Assembly: GCA_903879335.1 (NCBI GenBank)
Contig: CAIRLC010000011.1
Coordinates: 1-64,000, forward strand
Direction: 5' to 3'
Origin: an uncultured Pseudomonadota bacterium
Lineage (GTDB): Bacteria > Pseudomonadota > Gammaproteobacteria > Steroidobacterales > Steroidobacteraceae
Length of the DNA stretch: 64,000 nt
A program made the position numbers and the translations under genes. The notes beneath the pieces are model-generated. The model was not told the DNA's origin. It was given only the letters and a program-made list of their open reading frames with translations, and ran no database searches. Of the stretch, positions 1 through 9,158 are shown one piece after another. Position 1 is the first letter of the stretch; the number at the start of each line of letters is the position of its first letter.

Positions 1-503
1 ACTTTCTTGTCGGCGCCGAGCGTATGACCCGGATTCGAGAAGAAGATCGAGCGAACGAGGTCTAAGTTTGCGACCGGATTACCATACGCATAATCGACTG
101 GGCTGCCCAAACCGTCGACGACGTAGTCGACCTGACCCGTGACCGCATTGTAAGCACCACCACCTTCTTTCTTCTTGTGGCAATCAGTCCATTCGTTGTC
201 GCCCGGTGTATAGACGAGGGGTTTCGTGTACGCCGCCCACAGGTTGAAGATCGTCGTATCGTAGGTGCTGGTGCAGTACGTCTTACCCGAATGTATATCA
301 CCCACGTGCAGGACGAGTGAGACCGCAGCATCCGCATTGACTGCATTCACGAACGCCGGCGTCGCGAGGACTTGAGCCGTGTCGGTCGGGCTAGTGCCGT
401 AGGGAGAATCGCCATAGACCGCGACGGTGATCGGCTTCGCCGTGGCCAGCGAAACCAACAGCGTGGCGACCGAGGTCGCGAGAACGGATGAAATCTTAAG
501 CAT
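1..503 (-). CDS. Secreted metallophosphoesterase, C-terminus cut off by window edge
   Basis: The reading frame runs from an ATG at 503 to the window edge with no stop, so only the N-terminal 167 residues are visible. Residues 1-22 form a signal peptide ending in a typical ATA cleavage region, so the mature protein is probably periplasmic or exported. The calcineurin-type phosphoesterase metal-binding blocks are readable: YGDSPYG near residue 30, LHVGDIHSGK near residue 66 and TPGDNEWTDCH near residue 98. In this superfamily these Asp and Asn residues bind two metal ions used to hydrolyse phosphoesters. An AGGGG stretch lies just before the ATG. The substrate cannot be told from sequence. It points away from the next gene's 3' end, and its promoter should lie within 504-751. 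Confidence 0.8.
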   Translation of the reverse strand, partial: MLKISSVLATSVATLLVSLATAKPITVAVYGDSPYGTSPTDTAQVLATPAFVNAVNADAAVSLVLHVGDIHSGKTYCTSTYDTTIFNLWAAYTKPLVYTPGDNEWTDCHKKKEGGGAYNAVTGQVDYVVDGLGSPVDYAYGNPVANLDLVRSIFFSNPGHTLGADKK

Positions 504-751
504 AGAAACCCCTGGAGCTATCATTTGGCGCGCCGTCATCTGACGAAGCGGCTACCACTGTCGCTGTCACAGGTATCAAAATTTTGACAACCAGATGAAT
601 ATTTGCTGACGGAAGGCCCATGCCGATCGGGCATTGAGACCCGCCTTGCAGCGGGTTGCTGACCCGATGGACGCCAGTGCCATTAGCGGATCGTTGCCGG
701 GCTACGCCCTGAAGCTAGCGGCGACCGTCGACTATCCAGAGAGCATGCCGA

Positions 752-2638
752 TCAACGCACGGCGCGATGGAAGGTCCGCGAGGGCAGCTGATTGTTGTCC
801 GCCAACCAAGTCAAGGTTTGGGTGACAGGCATCGGCTTCGCCCAGAGGTATCCTTGGGCTCTCTCATAACCCAAGCTTGCCAACGTGTCGGCTTGGCTTT
901 GCGTTTCGACACCTTCAGCAACGGCCGACATCCGACAACTCTGCGCCATCGCGAGCAGTGCCACGCAAACCGATTGATCACGCGCGTTCGTCTCCACGTT
1001 CTCGACAAAATGTCGATCGATTTTGACCGAATCAAACGGCAGTGATTGAAGATAACTGAGCGATGCGTGGCCAGTACCAAAGTCGTCTAGCGACAGATGC
1101 AAACCTAGACGTTTTATCTCTCGCAACACGTCCCCGGCCGCACCGGTCGAATCTAACCAATGGGATTCCGTCACTTCAAGACAGAACCGATCTGCAACGT
1201 CGGCATGACGTTCAACCAACGACTTTAAGCCGGTCAGGAAATTGCGACTTAATAATTGGCGGACCGATACGTTCACGTTGAGATAACACGCATCGAGTTC
1301 TCGGTGTTGCTCGAGAATTTCAAATCCGCGTCGGAGCATGCGATGACCGATTTCGTGGATCAGGCCCGTCTGCTCAGCCACGCTGATGCATTCGCTGACC
1401 GATACGCCGCGCAATGCAGGCGTCTTTAGCCGTAGCAGTAATTCAAATCCTTGCACGCGACCGTCAACGATCGACACGATCGGTTGCAGATGCGGATCCA
1501 GCGCATCCTCCTGATTCAGCGCTGCCGTCATATCCCGGGCAAGACGCTTCCTAAAGGCCCAGCCCTGCGTATCCTCCCAGGCGGCCGAGACATAGCGGTC
1601 ACCGCCGAGTGTCTTTGCGCGCCGGGACATTTCATCGCTTTGGGAGACCAACGCGTCAAAGGTCGATTCCGGCGCACGACTCAAAACGTCGATTAATCCG
1701 GCAGAAAATCGAATCTCCACATTGAGAGCGCCCATCTGCAATGAAGTGCTGAGCGAATGTCTCAACTGATCCAGTTTTTCGTGCACCACGTCTAATGCGT
1801 CCGTTGAGAGCACTATGAATTCATCGCCGCCGAAACGGACGATCAAATTGTGCCCACCGAAATGATGCCGCATCTTTTCCGCCACCGAGACCAACAAGGC
1901 ATCACCAAGAATGTGCCCGAAGGTGTCGTTCACGGATTTGAAATTATCCAGATCAATGAAAATGACCGACAAGGCTCTGCGCTGTTCATGCGCCTGCGCC
2001 AGCCACACAGGACCCTCCTGCTCGAGCATTCGACGATTGCCGAGTCCAGTCAACGCATCGTGCGTTGCTTGATAGCGTTGCAATGTCTCCTCGTTATAGC
2101 GCTCGATCGCGAGTGCGGCGAGCACCGCGAAATGGTCAACGAGCTCCTCGTCATCCCGTGACATCGGACGTACATCACTGTGATACATCCCAAATACGCC
2201 CAATAGCGCGCCGTCACGGCTGGCCAAGAGCGGGGAAGACCACGCTGAGCGGATGTCGTAGGCTCGGCAGACCGCATGAAATTCAGACCACCGCGGATCC
2301 TTGAACACGTCTTCGCTGATGATGCGTCGCTTTTCGAACGCACACGCACCGCAACTGCCGGCCATCGGCGCCGGAATGAGCCCGTCCACAATGTCTGCGA
2401 AAGAGTCGGGTAGGGCCCCGTAACCACCGCGGCCTAAGCGGCCGCGCTTTGAGTCCCATCGAAGGATTGATCCCTTCATTCCGGGAATCCAGTCCTCCGC
2501 AAAGCGGGCAATTGCGCCGAGCGATTCATGGATCGGCGCGTTTTTTGAAATCAACGCCAACACGTCGCGCTGTGCATCCAGCAAACGAGCGATACGTGTG
2601 GATTCGCTTGGCAGGATCGAACGATGGATGGAATTCAC
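752..2638 (-). CDS. GAF-GGDEF-EAL cyclic-di-GMP turnover protein
   Basis: A 628-residue cytoplasmic signalling protein. A GAF sensor domain lies at about residues 20-180, a diguanylate cyclase domain with intact GGDEF motif at 270-274, and a phosphodiesterase domain from about 370. The EAL signature reads ELL (399-401); the catalytic Glu is kept. The other metal and base motifs (NVNVS, LEVTES, SLDDFGTG near 518, VKID, AEGVET near 576) are present, so both making and degrading c-di-GMP are possible. The product-inhibition RxxD motif before GGDEF is absent. I chose the GTG at 2638 because GAGG precedes it. An upstream in-frame TTG at 2758 adds 40 residues with no domain character. It stands alone, divergent from the efflux genes. 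Confidence 0.88.
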   Translation of the reverse strand: MNSIHRSILPSESTRIARLLDAQRDVLALISKNAPIHESLGAIARFAEDWIPGMKGSILRWDSKRGRLGRGGYGALPDSFADIVDGLIPAPMAGSCGACAFEKRRIISEDVFKDPRWSEFHAVCRAYDIRSAWSSPLLASRDGALLGVFGMYHSDVRPMSRDDEELVDHFAVLAALAIERYNEETLQRYQATHDALTGLGNRRMLEQEGPVWLAQAHEQRRALSVIFIDLDNFKSVNDTFGHILGDALLVSVAEKMRHHFGGHNLIVRFGGDEFIVLSTDALDVVHEKLDQLRHSLSTSLQMGALNVEIRFSAGLIDVLSRAPESTFDALVSQSDEMSRRAKTLGGDRYVSAAWEDTQGWAFRKRLARDMTAALNQEDALDPHLQPIVSIVDGRVQGFELLLRLKTPALRGVSVSECISVAEQTGLIHEIGHRMLRRGFEILEQHRELDACYLNVNVSVRQLLSRNFLTGLKSLVERHADVADRFCLEVTESHWLDSTGAAGDVLREIKRLGLHLSLDDFGTGHASLSYLQSLPFDSVKIDRHFVENVETNARDQSVCVALLAMAQSCRMSAVAEGVETQSQADTLASLGYERAQGYLWAKPMPVTQTLTWLADNNQLPSRTFHRAVR

Positions 2639-3108
2639 CGGAGCCTCGTCTAGACATGGATTGGTGTAAACGCATCGACAACGAGCTGTTTTACGATCTT
2701 CAAGTGACTTGTAGTTGGGTCGGGCCTGACAATATAGGCAAAAAAAGGCTCCGATCAAACATGTTTTCTAAATCAACCCACGACTTTTTGTTCGGTGCGG
2801 AGAATTCCGATCTGTCACCAAATTGCCATGATGGGCTTGATATCGTTGTTAGATTGCTTTGGCGAAATTCCCGCGATTTCAATGCCGCGAACTGGAGGCC
2901 GAAGCCCCACGTGAGGCATTTTCAGGCCACTGAATCGCCTCACCATTCGGCCCCATCCATTGCGGCGGCCGATCCGGACAATCACCGTAACTTATTGTTT
3001 TGACGGCTCGGATGGCATTTTTTGCCTTTACAGAAACGATGAGTTAACGCAACATCTAACGATTGCGTTTAACCATGCAGCAGCGGATTTAGGCTGCGAG
3101 AGAGACTC
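2639..3108. other. Divergent intergenic region between c-di-GMP gene and efflux operon
   Basis: A 470-base gap between two divergently read genes, more AT-rich than its surroundings at 2740-3060. It should hold promoters for both directions. No convincing gene is seen; open frames here lack coding character. The one structured element is the inverted repeat at 3043-3073, listed separately. Confidence 0.6.
3043..3073. promoter_or_regulatory. Operator-like inverted repeat upstream of the RND operon
   Basis: The half-sites GTTAACGCAA (3043-3052) and TTGCGTTTAAC (3063-3073) form an inverted repeat with a 10-base spacer and one unpaired T. It ends 35 bases before the membrane-fusion gene start. 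Repressors of RND pumps commonly bind such repeats, but no TetR- or MarR-type regulator gene is beside it, so the binding protein is unknown. Confidence 0.4.
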
Positions 3109-4320
3109 ATGATGTCAGGCCCGTTTTCCCTTTTTGCTAGCCGTTGCGTGCGATGCGTTGTTCTGATCAGCACTCTGTCGGCGTTTATGTTGGGCTGCAG
3201 CAAAAAACCGGATACCACTGGCACGGCTCCTTCTACCCAACCGGCCGTCACGGTTGTCGCGGCCACCACTCGGAGCTTGTCGACCACCGAATCCTTCGTG
3301 GGTGAGGTGCGGGGCAAACAGGACGTCGAGATCCGCGCGCGGGTTCAAGGCTATCTCGAGGGCATCCACTTCGATCCGGGTGCCCCAGTCCGTAAAGGTC
3401 AACTGCTGTTTACGATCGACCCAAAGCCCTTCGAGGCCGCGCTCGCTCACGCCAAAGCGGCGTATACGCAGGCACAGGTCGAGGCCACGCGTGCCAAAGC
3501 TGATGCCGAACGGTTCACTGACCTCGCAGCGCGCGGCCTCGTGGCACGCAAGCAAGGTGATGATGCACGCGCCCAAGCCGAGGCTGCAGCGGCTAATGTT
3601 CAGGCTGCCCACGCGGTCGTACGCGCGAAAGAAATCGATCTGGGCTACACCCGGATCACCTCGCCGCTTAACGGCATCGCAGGGCTCGTCGGCCCCTCCG
3701 TCGGCAACGTGGTCGGCACCGCCGCTGACGCGCCGCTCACCGTGGTCTCGGATCTCACGTCGGTCAAGGTGCGTTTCTCAGTGGCCGAAGCCGACTATTT
3801 GCGCATTTTCCGCGAGCGTGCGTCGCAAGCCGCTGCCGGAAAAAAAGCCCAGACGGTGGTGGCGCATCTGATTCTGGCCGATGGCTCGGTCTATCCGGAG
3901 ACTGGTCGCATCGTGTCGACCGATCGCAGCATCGATGCGAAGACCGGATCGCTCAAAATTGAAGCGGAGTTCCCGAACCCGTCCCAACTGTTGAAGCCGG
4001 GGCAATTCGCGCGGATCTTCGGCAAGACGGGTTCCGTGGATGACGTTTTGGTGATCCCGCAGCGGGCCGTCACGCTCGTGCAAGGCGTGCCCACCGTGTT
4101 CGTCGTCGGTGCTGGGGAAGCCGTTGAGCAAAAACGCATTGAGGGCAAAGAAGCACCAGGCGGTCTCTTTCGCATCGAGTCCGGCCTCAACGCCGGCGAG
4201 CGTGTCGTGGTCGACGGGCAGTTGAAGATCCGTCCGGGCGTCGCCGTCAGCGCAACGGAGATCGCGCTCGACAAGGCCATCGGCGCATCCGCCGAAACCC
4301 CGGCCCCTGCCGCACAGTAA
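3109..4320 (+). CDS. RND efflux periplasmic adaptor (membrane fusion) lipoprotein
   Basis: A 403-residue AcrA/MexA-type adaptor that links an inner-membrane RND pump to an outer-membrane channel. The N-terminus is a lipoprotein signal with lipobox FMLGC, the lipidated Cys being residue 30. A lipoyl-like segment follows (VEIRARVQGYLEGIHFDPG), then an alpha-helical hairpin rich in Ala, Gln and Arg (about 120-180), the second lipoyl half (DLGYTRITSPLNGIAG) and beta-barrel and membrane-proximal domains. Length is normal for the family. It is 13 bases upstream of the pump gene and surely co-transcribed. No outer-membrane factor gene lies beside the pair, so a TolC encoded elsewhere is presumably used. 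Confidence 0.93.
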   Translation: MMSGPFSLFASRCVRCVVLISTLSAFMLGCSKKPDTTGTAPSTQPAVTVVAATTRSLSTTESFVGEVRGKQDVEIRARVQGYLEGIHFDPGAPVRKGQLLFTIDPKPFEAALAHAKAAYTQAQVEATRAKADAERFTDLAARGLVARKQGDDARAQAEAAAANVQAAHAVVRAKEIDLGYTRITSPLNGIAGLVGPSVGNVVGTAADAPLTVVSDLTSVKVRFSVAEADYLRIFRERASQAAAGKKAQTVVAHLILADGSVYPETGRIVSTDRSIDAKTGSLKIEAEFPNPSQLLKPGQFARIFGKTGSVDDVLVIPQRAVTLVQGVPTVFVVGAGEAVEQKRIEGKEAPGGLFRIESGLNAGERVVVDGQLKIRPGVAVSATEIALDKAIGASAETPAPAAQ

Positions 4321-4333
4321 GCCGGAGATCGCC

Positions 4334-7300
4334 ATGGCGGAATTATTCATTCGCAGACCGATCCTCGCCTTCGTTCTGTCCATCCTGATCGTGCTGATGG
4401 GCTTGATCACGCTGCGCGGCCTCGCGATTGAGGAATACCCGAACGTCACGCCACCGCAGATTCAAGTGCAGGCCATCTACCCAGGCGCCGACGCGCAAAC
4501 AGTCGAGGAAACCGTCGCCGTCCCACTCGAGCAGGCCATCAACGGCATTGAGCACATGCTCTATATGCAAGCCAAGGCCTCGAACGATGGGCGTCTGAGC
4601 CTGTCCATTGCCTTTGAAACCGGTACCGATCTCGATACCGCAAGCACGCTCGTACAAAACCGCGTTGCTCAAGCGCAGTCTCGCTTGCCCGAAGACGTGA
4701 CCCGCCAGGGCGTCACGGTCATGAAATCGATGACCAACATCTTGATGCTGGTCTCGCTGTACTCACCCCAAGGCACTTACGATCAGACCTTCCTCGCCAA
4801 CTATGCCAGCCTCAATGTGCGTGACCAGTTGCTGCGAGTGCCTGGGATTGGCCAAGTCGACCTTTTGGGCGCGAACGACTATTCGATGCGCGTCTGGCTT
4901 GATCCGGCCCGACTGGCCAGTCGTTCATTGACGGTTGCCGATGTGATCGGTGCCATTCGTGAACAGAACATCCTCATCCCCGCAGGACAAGTGGGTGCCC
5001 CGCCACAGGCGGCCGGCGTGGAGTACCAGTTGTCCGTGCGCGCGCCGGGTCGACTCTCGGACCCCAAACAGTTTGAAGACATCATCATCCGCACCGGCGC
5101 TGACGGCGGCCAAATTAAGGTGCGCGACGTCGGCCGGGTCGAGCTTGGCTCACAGAGCTACAGCATGGTGACTCGCCTCGGCGGCAAGCCGACCGGCGTG
5201 CTGGCGATCTATCAGACGCCCGGCGGCGATGCGCTCGCCTCCGCCCACGGTATTGTTCAAAAGCTCAAAGAGCTGAAGGATGGCTTCCCGGCTGACGTCG
5301 ATTTCAGCGTTCCCTACGACACTACCCCACCGATCACAGCGTCAATTCACGAGATCGAGCACACCTTTGGGGAAGCCGTCTTACTCGTGGTGTTGGTCGT
5401 CTTCTTGTTCTTGCAGGACTGGCGCGCAACCCTGATTCCACTGCTCACAGTACCCGTATCGCTGATCGGTACCTTCGCCTTCTTCCCGATGCTGGGCTTC
5501 TCCATCAACGTGCTGACGATGTTCGGCTTGGTGCTGGCCATCGGTATCGTGGTTGACGATGCGATCGTCGTGGTGGAAGCGGTGATGCACCACCTCGAAC
5601 ATGGTTTAGACCGTCGGGCAGCCACCGTTAAGGCGATGCAGGAGGTCTCCGGGCCGGTGATCGCCATCGCGCTCATCCTCTGCGCGGTCTTTGTCCCTGT
5701 AGCCATGATGGGTGGTCTCACCGGACAGCTCTACAAACAATTCGCGATGACAATCGCGATCTCCGTCGTGCTGTCGGCAATTAGTGCCCTGACGCTCTCA
5801 CCGGCGCTGTGCTCGCTGCTTTTGAATAAACCGATCCCGTCGCGGGGCGTGCTCGGTCGATTGTTCAGCGGCTTTAATGCCGGCTTTGATCGCGCGACCC
5901 GCAGCTATTCGGGTCTGGCGGCGACCATTGCGCGACGCGGAGTCATCGGCATTGCGCTGGTTGTGGCCGTCATGTTTGGCACCGGCGGCCTGCTCAAGAC
6001 GCTGCCGAGCAGCCTACTCCCGGGTGAGGATAAAGGTGTGTTCCTCATCAACATCGGTCTACCCGATGCGGCCTCCATCGAGCGCAGCGACCGCGTCGCC
6101 CGACAAGTGGAACAGATCCTCGCCGACGAACCGACGGTCCGGCAATACACGACCGTGACCGGCTTCAGCGGCCTGACCGGCACCGCCGCTTCAAGCTCTG
6201 GCACACTGTTCGTGAGCTTAAAGCCATGGGATGAGCGTAAAGATCACAGCCAGCATTTGGATGCGATTCTCAATCGCGTCAATGCGAAGCTCGCGGCGAT
6301 CCCAGAAGCTCGGGCATTCGCCTTTGGCATGCCGCCCATTCCGGGACTCGGTAGTGCCAGCGGCTTTACCTTCGAATTGCAGGATCGCGGTGGCGGCACC
6401 CCCAAAGAACTGGCGGCCAATACCCAATCCTTCCTGATGGCCGCTGCGCAACGTCCGGAACTCGTCGGTCTATACACCGGTTACTCGGCACGCGTGCCGC
6501 AAATCAGCGTCGACATCGACCGCGAACAGGTGCGCAAACTGGGCGTCCCCATCGACAGCGTCTTCACCACGCTGCAGGCCTCGCTCGGTGGCGCCTACGT
6601 GAACGACTTCGCGCTCTTTGGCCGGACCTTCAAAGTCTACGCGCAGGCGGATGCGCCTTATCGACGGGACCCCGAGGATATCGGACGGTTCTTCGCGCGA
6701 TCCACGACCGGGCAGATGGTGCCGATGTCGAACCTGGTGCGCGTCGGTCGCACCGAAGGTCCGGAATACACCACACGCTTCAATTTATACCGCGCGGCAG
6801 AAATCACCGGCCAACCGGCACCGGGCCGCAGTTCCGGCGAAGCGATGCAGGCACTTGCGGAGGTTGCACATGCCACCTTACCCGCGTCCTACGGTTTTGA
6901 TTGGTCCGGCCTGTCATTCCAAGAGCAGCGCGCAGCAGGTCAAGCATCGGCCGTCTTTGGAATGGCGATACTCTTCGTCTTCCTGCTGTTGGCCGCGCTC
7001 TATGAGAGTTGGTCGCTCCCCTTTGCCGTGTTGCTTGGAACGCCATTCGCGCTCTTTGGCGCCTTGGGTGGAACGGCGTTGCTCGGTTTGACCAACAACG
7101 TCTATACGCAAGTCGGCATCGTGCTCCTCATTGGACTTGCGGCGAAAAACGCCATTCTCATCGTCGAATTTGCGAAAGCCAAACACGAGGAAGGGCTGAG
7201 TGCGTTTGATGCCGCGATTGAATCGGCCCGACTGCGGTTCAGGCCGATTCTGATGACATCTTTCGCGTTCATTCTGGGCTGCTTGCCGCTGGTCCTCGCT

Positions 7301-7462
7301 TCAGGCTCTGGGGCCGCGGCGCGTCTAGCCCTTGGGTCGGCGGTGGTGTTCGGCATGACCTTCGCAACGGTGCTCGGCGTCTTCCTCGTGCCGTTCTTAT
7401 ACGTCTATGTGCAGAAACTGACCGGACGAGCCGGCCCCCTCAGTCCGACCAAGGGCGCCTAG
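4334..7462 (+). CDS. RND multidrug efflux pump, AcrB/MexB type
   Basis: A 1042-residue inner-membrane proton-driven transporter of the hydrophobe/amphiphile efflux family. It starts with the typical FIRRPI segment, and twelve membrane helices are arranged as one plus five in each half around two large periplasmic loops. The proton-relay pair DD is seen at 408-409 in helix 4 (GIVVDDAIVVVEA) and the partner Lys in GLAAKNAILIVEFAK in helix 10, so the pump should be active. Substrates, by family, are drugs, dyes, detergents or solvents. A GGAG site precedes the ATG. The gene directly follows the adaptor gene, and a strong hairpin follows its stop. Confidence 0.95.
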   Translation: MAELFIRRPILAFVLSILIVLMGLITLRGLAIEEYPNVTPPQIQVQAIYPGADAQTVEETVAVPLEQAINGIEHMLYMQAKASNDGRLSLSIAFETGTDLDTASTLVQNRVAQAQSRLPEDVTRQGVTVMKSMTNILMLVSLYSPQGTYDQTFLANYASLNVRDQLLRVPGIGQVDLLGANDYSMRVWLDPARLASRSLTVADVIGAIREQNILIPAGQVGAPPQAAGVEYQLSVRAPGRLSDPKQFEDIIIRTGADGGQIKVRDVGRVELGSQSYSMVTRLGGKPTGVLAIYQTPGGDALASAHGIVQKLKELKDGFPADVDFSVPYDTTPPITASIHEIEHTFGEAVLLVVLVVFLFLQDWRATLIPLLTVPVSLIGTFAFFPMLGFSINVLTMFGLVLAIGIVVDDAIVVVEAVMHHLEHGLDRRAATVKAMQEVSGPVIAIALILCAVFVPVAMMGGLTGQLYKQFAMTIAISVVLSAISALTLSPALCSLLLNKPIPSRGVLGRLFSGFNAGFDRATRSYSGLAATIARRGVIGIALVVAVMFGTGGLLKTLPSSLLPGEDKGVFLINIGLPDAASIERSDRVARQVEQILADEPTVRQYTTVTGFSGLTGTAASSSGTLFVSLKPWDERKDHSQHLDAILNRVNAKLAAIPEARAFAFGMPPIPGLGSASGFTFELQDRGGGTPKELAANTQSFLMAAAQRPELVGLYTGYSARVPQISVDIDREQVRKLGVPIDSVFTTLQASLGGAYVNDFALFGRTFKVYAQADAPYRRDPEDIGRFFARSTTGQMVPMSNLVRVGRTEGPEYTTRFNLYRAAEITGQPAPGRSSGEAMQALAEVAHATLPASYGFDWSGLSFQEQRAAGQASAVFGMAILFVFLLLAALYESWSLPFAVLLGTPFALFGALGGTALLGLTNNVYTQVGIVLLIGLAAKNAILIVEFAKAKHEEGLSAFDAAIESARLRFRPILMTSFAFILGCLPLVLASGSGAAARLALGSAVVFGMTFATVLGVFLVPFLYVYVQKLTGRAGPLSPTKGA

Positions 7463-7475
7463 AGTAGATGAGTTG

Positions 7476-7505
7476 GACGAGATGGCGGTAAGCCGCCATC
7501 TCGTC
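7476..7505 (+). terminator. Strong hairpin after the RND operon
   Basis: A perfect 13-base-pair stem (GACGAGATGGCGG paired with CCGCCATCTCGTC) with a TAAG loop begins 13 bases after the pump gene stop. It lacks a T-run, so it may be an RNA 3'-end stabiliser or a weak terminator rather than a classical intrinsic terminator. Confidence 0.5.
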
Positions 7506-7648
7506 TGGAGCGGCCTAAACGCCCAACTCTGGGTGTCGCGCGCGCTGCACGGCAATCAGAACAACTGCCGTGTTGACTCTACGCTTGTGATTTCCGGTTC
7601 ACAGGGTCTGCGGTGATCGGCCGCCGACCCTGATCGACTGGCGATGGG

Positions 7649-8860
7649 CTACGGATTGATGGGCTTGCCTGCCTGAGGTGCCGAAACCCACGGTCGGGCA
7701 TGCGCTTGAGTCGACTGTGATCGCGAACTAAACGACTTTAGAACCGCGCCTCTCAGGGCATGAAAATCCGCCGACATTCGAGGCTCCGCGTCGATTCTCT
7801 CCCAATACACTTGGGCCAGTTCGCGAGCTTGCTCCCACACCGAGAGCGTGTCTGACGTTGGATGCGGCATCGTAAATGTTCGCTCGACAATCTGGTCAAT
7901 CGCGGGCGCGAACAGCATGGGTAGCATGTCGTCAACCGGCGCCCTGATTAAATGTCCGTCGTAGCGATCAAACAAAGCCAGATTGTCAAAGTGACGATCA
8001 TGATTGCCATTCAGTTGGCCGAACGCATACAGAATACGAATCTCAATCGCGCACTGCGCCGACAATACCTCGTCTTTTGGAAATAGTTTGAACGGGAGAC
8101 GGTGATCCCGTAGTCGGATAAATGCCTCAGCGCAATGTGTTCGGCGAGCAGAAGCTCCGACCAACGTTAACCTATGGGAGTCGAATGGACAGGTGAGAAT
8201 TTGACGAGAACCTGATGCGCGGTTGAGGCCGACGGGAGCGTCGTCGTAAATTTCAGATGCTCGCCGTGAGCATAGGATCCGATCAGGTGGCCCGCGATCG
8301 CGGCGTCTGTGCGTCGCGGATACTGTTTCGCACGTTCCACCGGCTCAATCATCATTGGCGAACGAATTCTCTCCAAGTAACAGTCCAAGGCCTCATGACC
8401 AACAATGAGGTCGCTCACCGTGTCGAAGCCTCTACTCGTAAGATAGATCTGATAGTCATCGTCAGACCAGTCCACCACACGTGGAGGCAGCTCGAGCTCA
8501 GGCCAAATCCGCGACACCGATCGGCCGAAGGAAGCCGCTGGGTCACTGTTCTTTTACACAATAGGGCAAATAATCAGTGAGTGCTTGAAGCGCGGGTTTT
8601 GCGCTCTTGAGGAAGTAATGACGCGGCTTGATCGCCGTGAGCTCGCCGATCTCGTGCACTCCTCCCGCCTCATCCACCTGAAAAATGGGCCCAGCGGTGG
8701 CCGCACGCGCTTTCCTTGCGCATCACGTATCGGGTTTGCGCGATGCGCCCATTCTGAGGATGCGGCCTTCCTGTTGAAGCACCGTGATTGTCGGCGACCA
8801 CGTTGGCTGGGAAACACCCCTCACGCCCATGAGCTCGGCTGCGGTTGCGGGGCCTAAGGC
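7649..8860 (-). pseudogene. Decayed HipA-like kinase of the YjjJ type
   Basis: Pieces of one HipA/YjjJ-type kinase are spread over three frames. From upstream: a winged-helix start (GVSQPT, then GRILRMGASRKPDT) read to a stop near 8727. A shifted frame then gives PIFQVDEAGGVHEIGEL and IKPRHYFL and ends in a stop at 8543-8545. Next come WPELELPP, DLIVGHEALDCYL and HQVLVKFSP, ending in TAA at 8167-8169. Beyond that stop the same frame still reads RWSELLLAEHIALRHL. A further shift and loss of the middle leads to the kinase core LNGNHDRHFDNLALF and PVDDMLPMLFAP. Family members phosphorylate protein or tRNA-synthetase targets; this copy cannot make a full protein. The residual frames 8167-8517 and 7649-8164 could still be translated as fragments. 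Confidence 0.82.
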
Positions 8861-9158
8861 GAGGGCGTAATTGGGGATTTTTTGATTCCCATTATGAATA
8901 GATAATAGGATAACTAAAAAATATATTAAATATTAAAACCAACGAGTTACGTGGATTCGTTTTGAATTTGTGAATAGAAAAATGAATGTGTAACCGACTC
9001 ATCGTCGCCCGGTTTGAGGCCATGCTGCCAGCCCGTTCAATCCAAAGGAAGCGGCGCACCCCATGCACTCGCAACCGCACCGAGGTCGGCTGCAGATCGC
9101 CTGAGCGTGGATGTCCGTAGCCATCCGCGATTGGACAAGGTGACCTGCGGACCTCGAG
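8861..9158. other. AT-rich intergenic stretch with no gene seen
   Basis: About 300 bases between the decayed kinase gene and the YbjQ-repeat gene. The part 8870-8990 is strikingly AT-rich compared with the rest of the window. I find no coding frame with protein character and no clear RNA. It may contain the old promoter of the kinase gene. Confidence 0.5.

Noticed and set aside
2449-3003. 184-codon plus-strand frame before the efflux operon
   Set aside because: It overlaps the start of the GAF-GGDEF-EAL gene in antisense, and the remainder shows no protein family character or ribosome site.
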